A stretch of DNA of 41,664 bases from Fibrobacter sp. (GTDB lineage Bacteria; Fibrobacterota; Fibrobacteria; Fibrobacterales; Fibrobacteraceae), in NCBI GenBank assembly GCA_024689485.1, contig JAILDK010000051.1, positions 1-41,664 of the forward strand, in the 5' to 3' direction. Below the pieces are notes generated by a model that was not told the origin of the DNA, ran no database searches, and saw nothing but the letters and a program-made list of their open reading frames with translations. This document shows, piece by piece, positions 40,331 to 41,664 of this stretch. The position numbers were made by a program, and so were the translations under genes. Numbering within the stretch: the stretch's first letter is position 1; each line of letters starts with the position of its first letter.

Positions 40331-41664
40331 TATTTTACCTCGGATTTAAGCTCGACCTTTCCGCTCGGAAAAAGAGTCGGATGGACGATGTCCACATGGT
40401 CGCAGTCTTTATTCGAAAGGGAATCGGTCGTAATCAAAAGTTCACGGACGCCGTGCACGATCACGTCTAATGAATCCGGTTTTCCGATGGCGACGCTCGG
40501 GCTCTGGTAAAGGAGCTTGCCGTCGCCAAAAATTTTGTACGCAATGCCGTCGCTGCAAAGGCTTTCTTCGTCAAGACCGACGATGGCGGTTAAACGTTCG
40601 AACTTGCCTTGCAAGTCAAAGTTCGTTTCGCTCGAAGCGTGAACGCCAAAGCCTTCGTTGAACTTTTTGCCGTTGAGCGTAAAGGCGTGCCCTTCGATCG
40701 AAGCGTTCCTGCTCAGGTTTCCCCAGGCCTGCCTGTGCGCTGTCGGCTGCATCTGGGAAAGTTCGAGCGCTCCTTCAAAACGGAAGAATCGGAAGTTTTC
40801 AATGTGGGCAATCGCTTCGGAAGTCGTTGAATCGTAAATGTCCGCTTCGAGCTTGTTGTAGCCGGGCTTTAACACGGGACCGGTGAGCGTATCGCTGAAG
40901 TCGCCCGCCTGGTAAGGCTTCGCGTAAATCGAATCGCCGTTCAACGCAAAGCGGATCTTCCACGGAGCCTTGGTGCCAAAGTATTCAGACGAGTTGAAGA
41001 TGAACGTCTGCGAGGAAGGTTCTCCCTGCCAGAATCCAAAGGCAAAGAGCTTTTCCGGATCGTAATCGCGACGGGTTGAAATCTTTTTGATCGTCACCCA
41101 GTAGTTGTGGGTAATCAGCACCTGGTAAACGTCTTCGAGTTTCGCTTCGCGTTCAAAAATGTCGCAGGTCGTCGGAATGCGATGTTCCACCGCCTTCGCA
41201 TGGTATGTTTTGGAATCCCAGCAGTCAAGACCGCGAATGTAATAGACTTCGCCGTCGTACTTTTGAATCAAGCTCTGCAGGGAATCTTGTGGAATCTGAC
41301 GGGCGCGGTTGTAATGGATCGCGGACTGCCCGTAGGCGACAAAATGCCAGGGCCTTCCGTAAACGAACAGGCGAGGCTTTTTCGGTTGAAGTTCCAGCCA
41401 CTTCCAAATTTCGGCTTCTTCGGTCGTCAGATGGTTGCGGTTGTACATGATGTTCTTGTTGAAGCTTTCTTTGTAACCGAGCGTGTTGCCGCAGACGATA
41501 ACGGAAAGGATCAAAGTGGCGGCGAGGTTTGCCTTGAAATCGTTCTGCAGGCTCGTTTTCCCTGCGAGGAAGTAGGCGACAAAGAGGAGCTTTCGAATGC
41601 CGAATGCCGCAAGGAATGCCATGGTCGGCATCATCACGAGGGCGTAACGCTGGTTGATTTCAAT
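40330..41664 (-). CDS. Membrane protein with C-terminal NPCBM domain (5' end beyond window)
   Basis: The frame is open to the window edge; 444 codons are visible. The start of the visible part, QRYALVMMPTMAF followed by hydrophobic helices, resembles the membrane core of a GT-C glycosyltransferase (PMT/ArnT-like). A soluble region follows, and the end (about the last 140 residues) is an NPCBM carbohydrate-binding domain with GFGVHASSET and FERLTAIVGLDEE. GTG 41637 is the first possible internal start, but the reading frame continues upstream without a stop, so I treat the gene as partial. Its stop overlaps the GtrB-like start. A cell-surface glycosylation role is inferred. Confidence 0.75.
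   Translation of the reverse strand: MEINQRYALVMMPTMAFLAAFGIRKLLFVAYFLAGKTSLQNDFKANLAATLILSVIVCGNTLGYKESFNKNIMYNRNHLTTEEAEIWKWLELQPKKPRLFVYGRPWHFVAYGQSAIHYNRARQIPQDSLQSLIQKYDGEVYYIRGLDCWDSKTYHAKAVEHRIPTTCDIFEREAKLEDVYQVLITHNYWVTIKKISTRRDYDPEKLFAFGFWQGEPSSQTFIFNSSEYFGTKAPWKIRFALNGDSIYAKPYQAGDFSDTLTGPVLKPGYNKLEADIYDSTTSEAIAHIENFRFFRFEGALELSQMQPTAHRQAWGNLSRNASIEGHAFTLNGKKFNEGFGVHASSETNFDLQGKFERLTAIVGLDEESLCSDGIAYKIFGDGKLLYQSPSVAIGKPDSLDVIVHGVRELLITTDSLSNKDCDHVDIVHPTLFPSGKVELKSEVK

Overview
The window reads as a chromosomal segment from a Gram-negative bacterium of the Fibrobacterota/Bacteroidota-type (FCB) group, most likely a Fibrobacter. This is inference from gene content: a GSCFA-family protein, tandem SIMPL domains, an Omp85-type barrel, a processive GT2 with UPF0371 and CytX genes nearby, and several TAnnTTTG promoter-like boxes of the kind known from Bacteroidota. 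Coding density is very high, with about 33 protein genes and one tRNA. I see no phage, insertion sequence or CRISPR array.

Layout, left to right. 56-4456: a PrmA-like methyltransferase, a secreted thioredoxin on the minus strand, an ACT-domain/UPF0210 gene pair and a GSCFA protein. 4554-4811: a small lipoprotein. 5004-12542: the most distinctive block. It holds an Omp85-like barrel, a hot-dog thioesterase, then an operon of acyl carrier protein, a 798-aa ketosynthase/chain-length-factor fusion, FabG-like reductase, FabZ-like dehydratase, PlsC-like acyltransferase, patatin-like lipase and D-aminoacyl-tRNA deacylase. It looks like a compact type II fatty-acid or polyketide line whose product may end in a membrane lipid. 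12683-17624: a periplasmic-sensor GGDEF/EAL protein and a tandem SIMPL protein. 17631-20262 (minus): CytX-like permease and UPF0371 protein. 20263-20643: the longest gene-free stretch, containing a promoter, an approximately 85-nt candidate small RNA and a strong terminator. 20644-23267 (minus): a CDF-type transporter and a processive GT2.

23362-24838: a TusA-like domain protein, a degenerate GDSL-like protein and a zinc-ribbon protein. 24925-28640 (minus): dnaG-sufC-sufD. 28699-28772: a tRNA with CAU anticodon, probably Ile2. 28828-34924 (minus): ubiA-like gene, MA-type metallopeptidase, purF, azlC, azlD, an NSS amino-acid transporter and a 35-codon MetS-like subunit. 34974-36089: rsgA. 36156-38758 (minus): aminotransferase and citrate synthase. 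38850-41664 (minus): an NPCBM-domain membrane protein cut by the window edge, a GtrB/DPM1-type glycosyltransferase and guanylate kinase.

Many neighbouring genes overlap by 1-4 bases (TAATG, ATGA, GTGA, TTGA), which suggests translational coupling. Convergent transcription units are usually separated by one intrinsic terminator usable from both sides.
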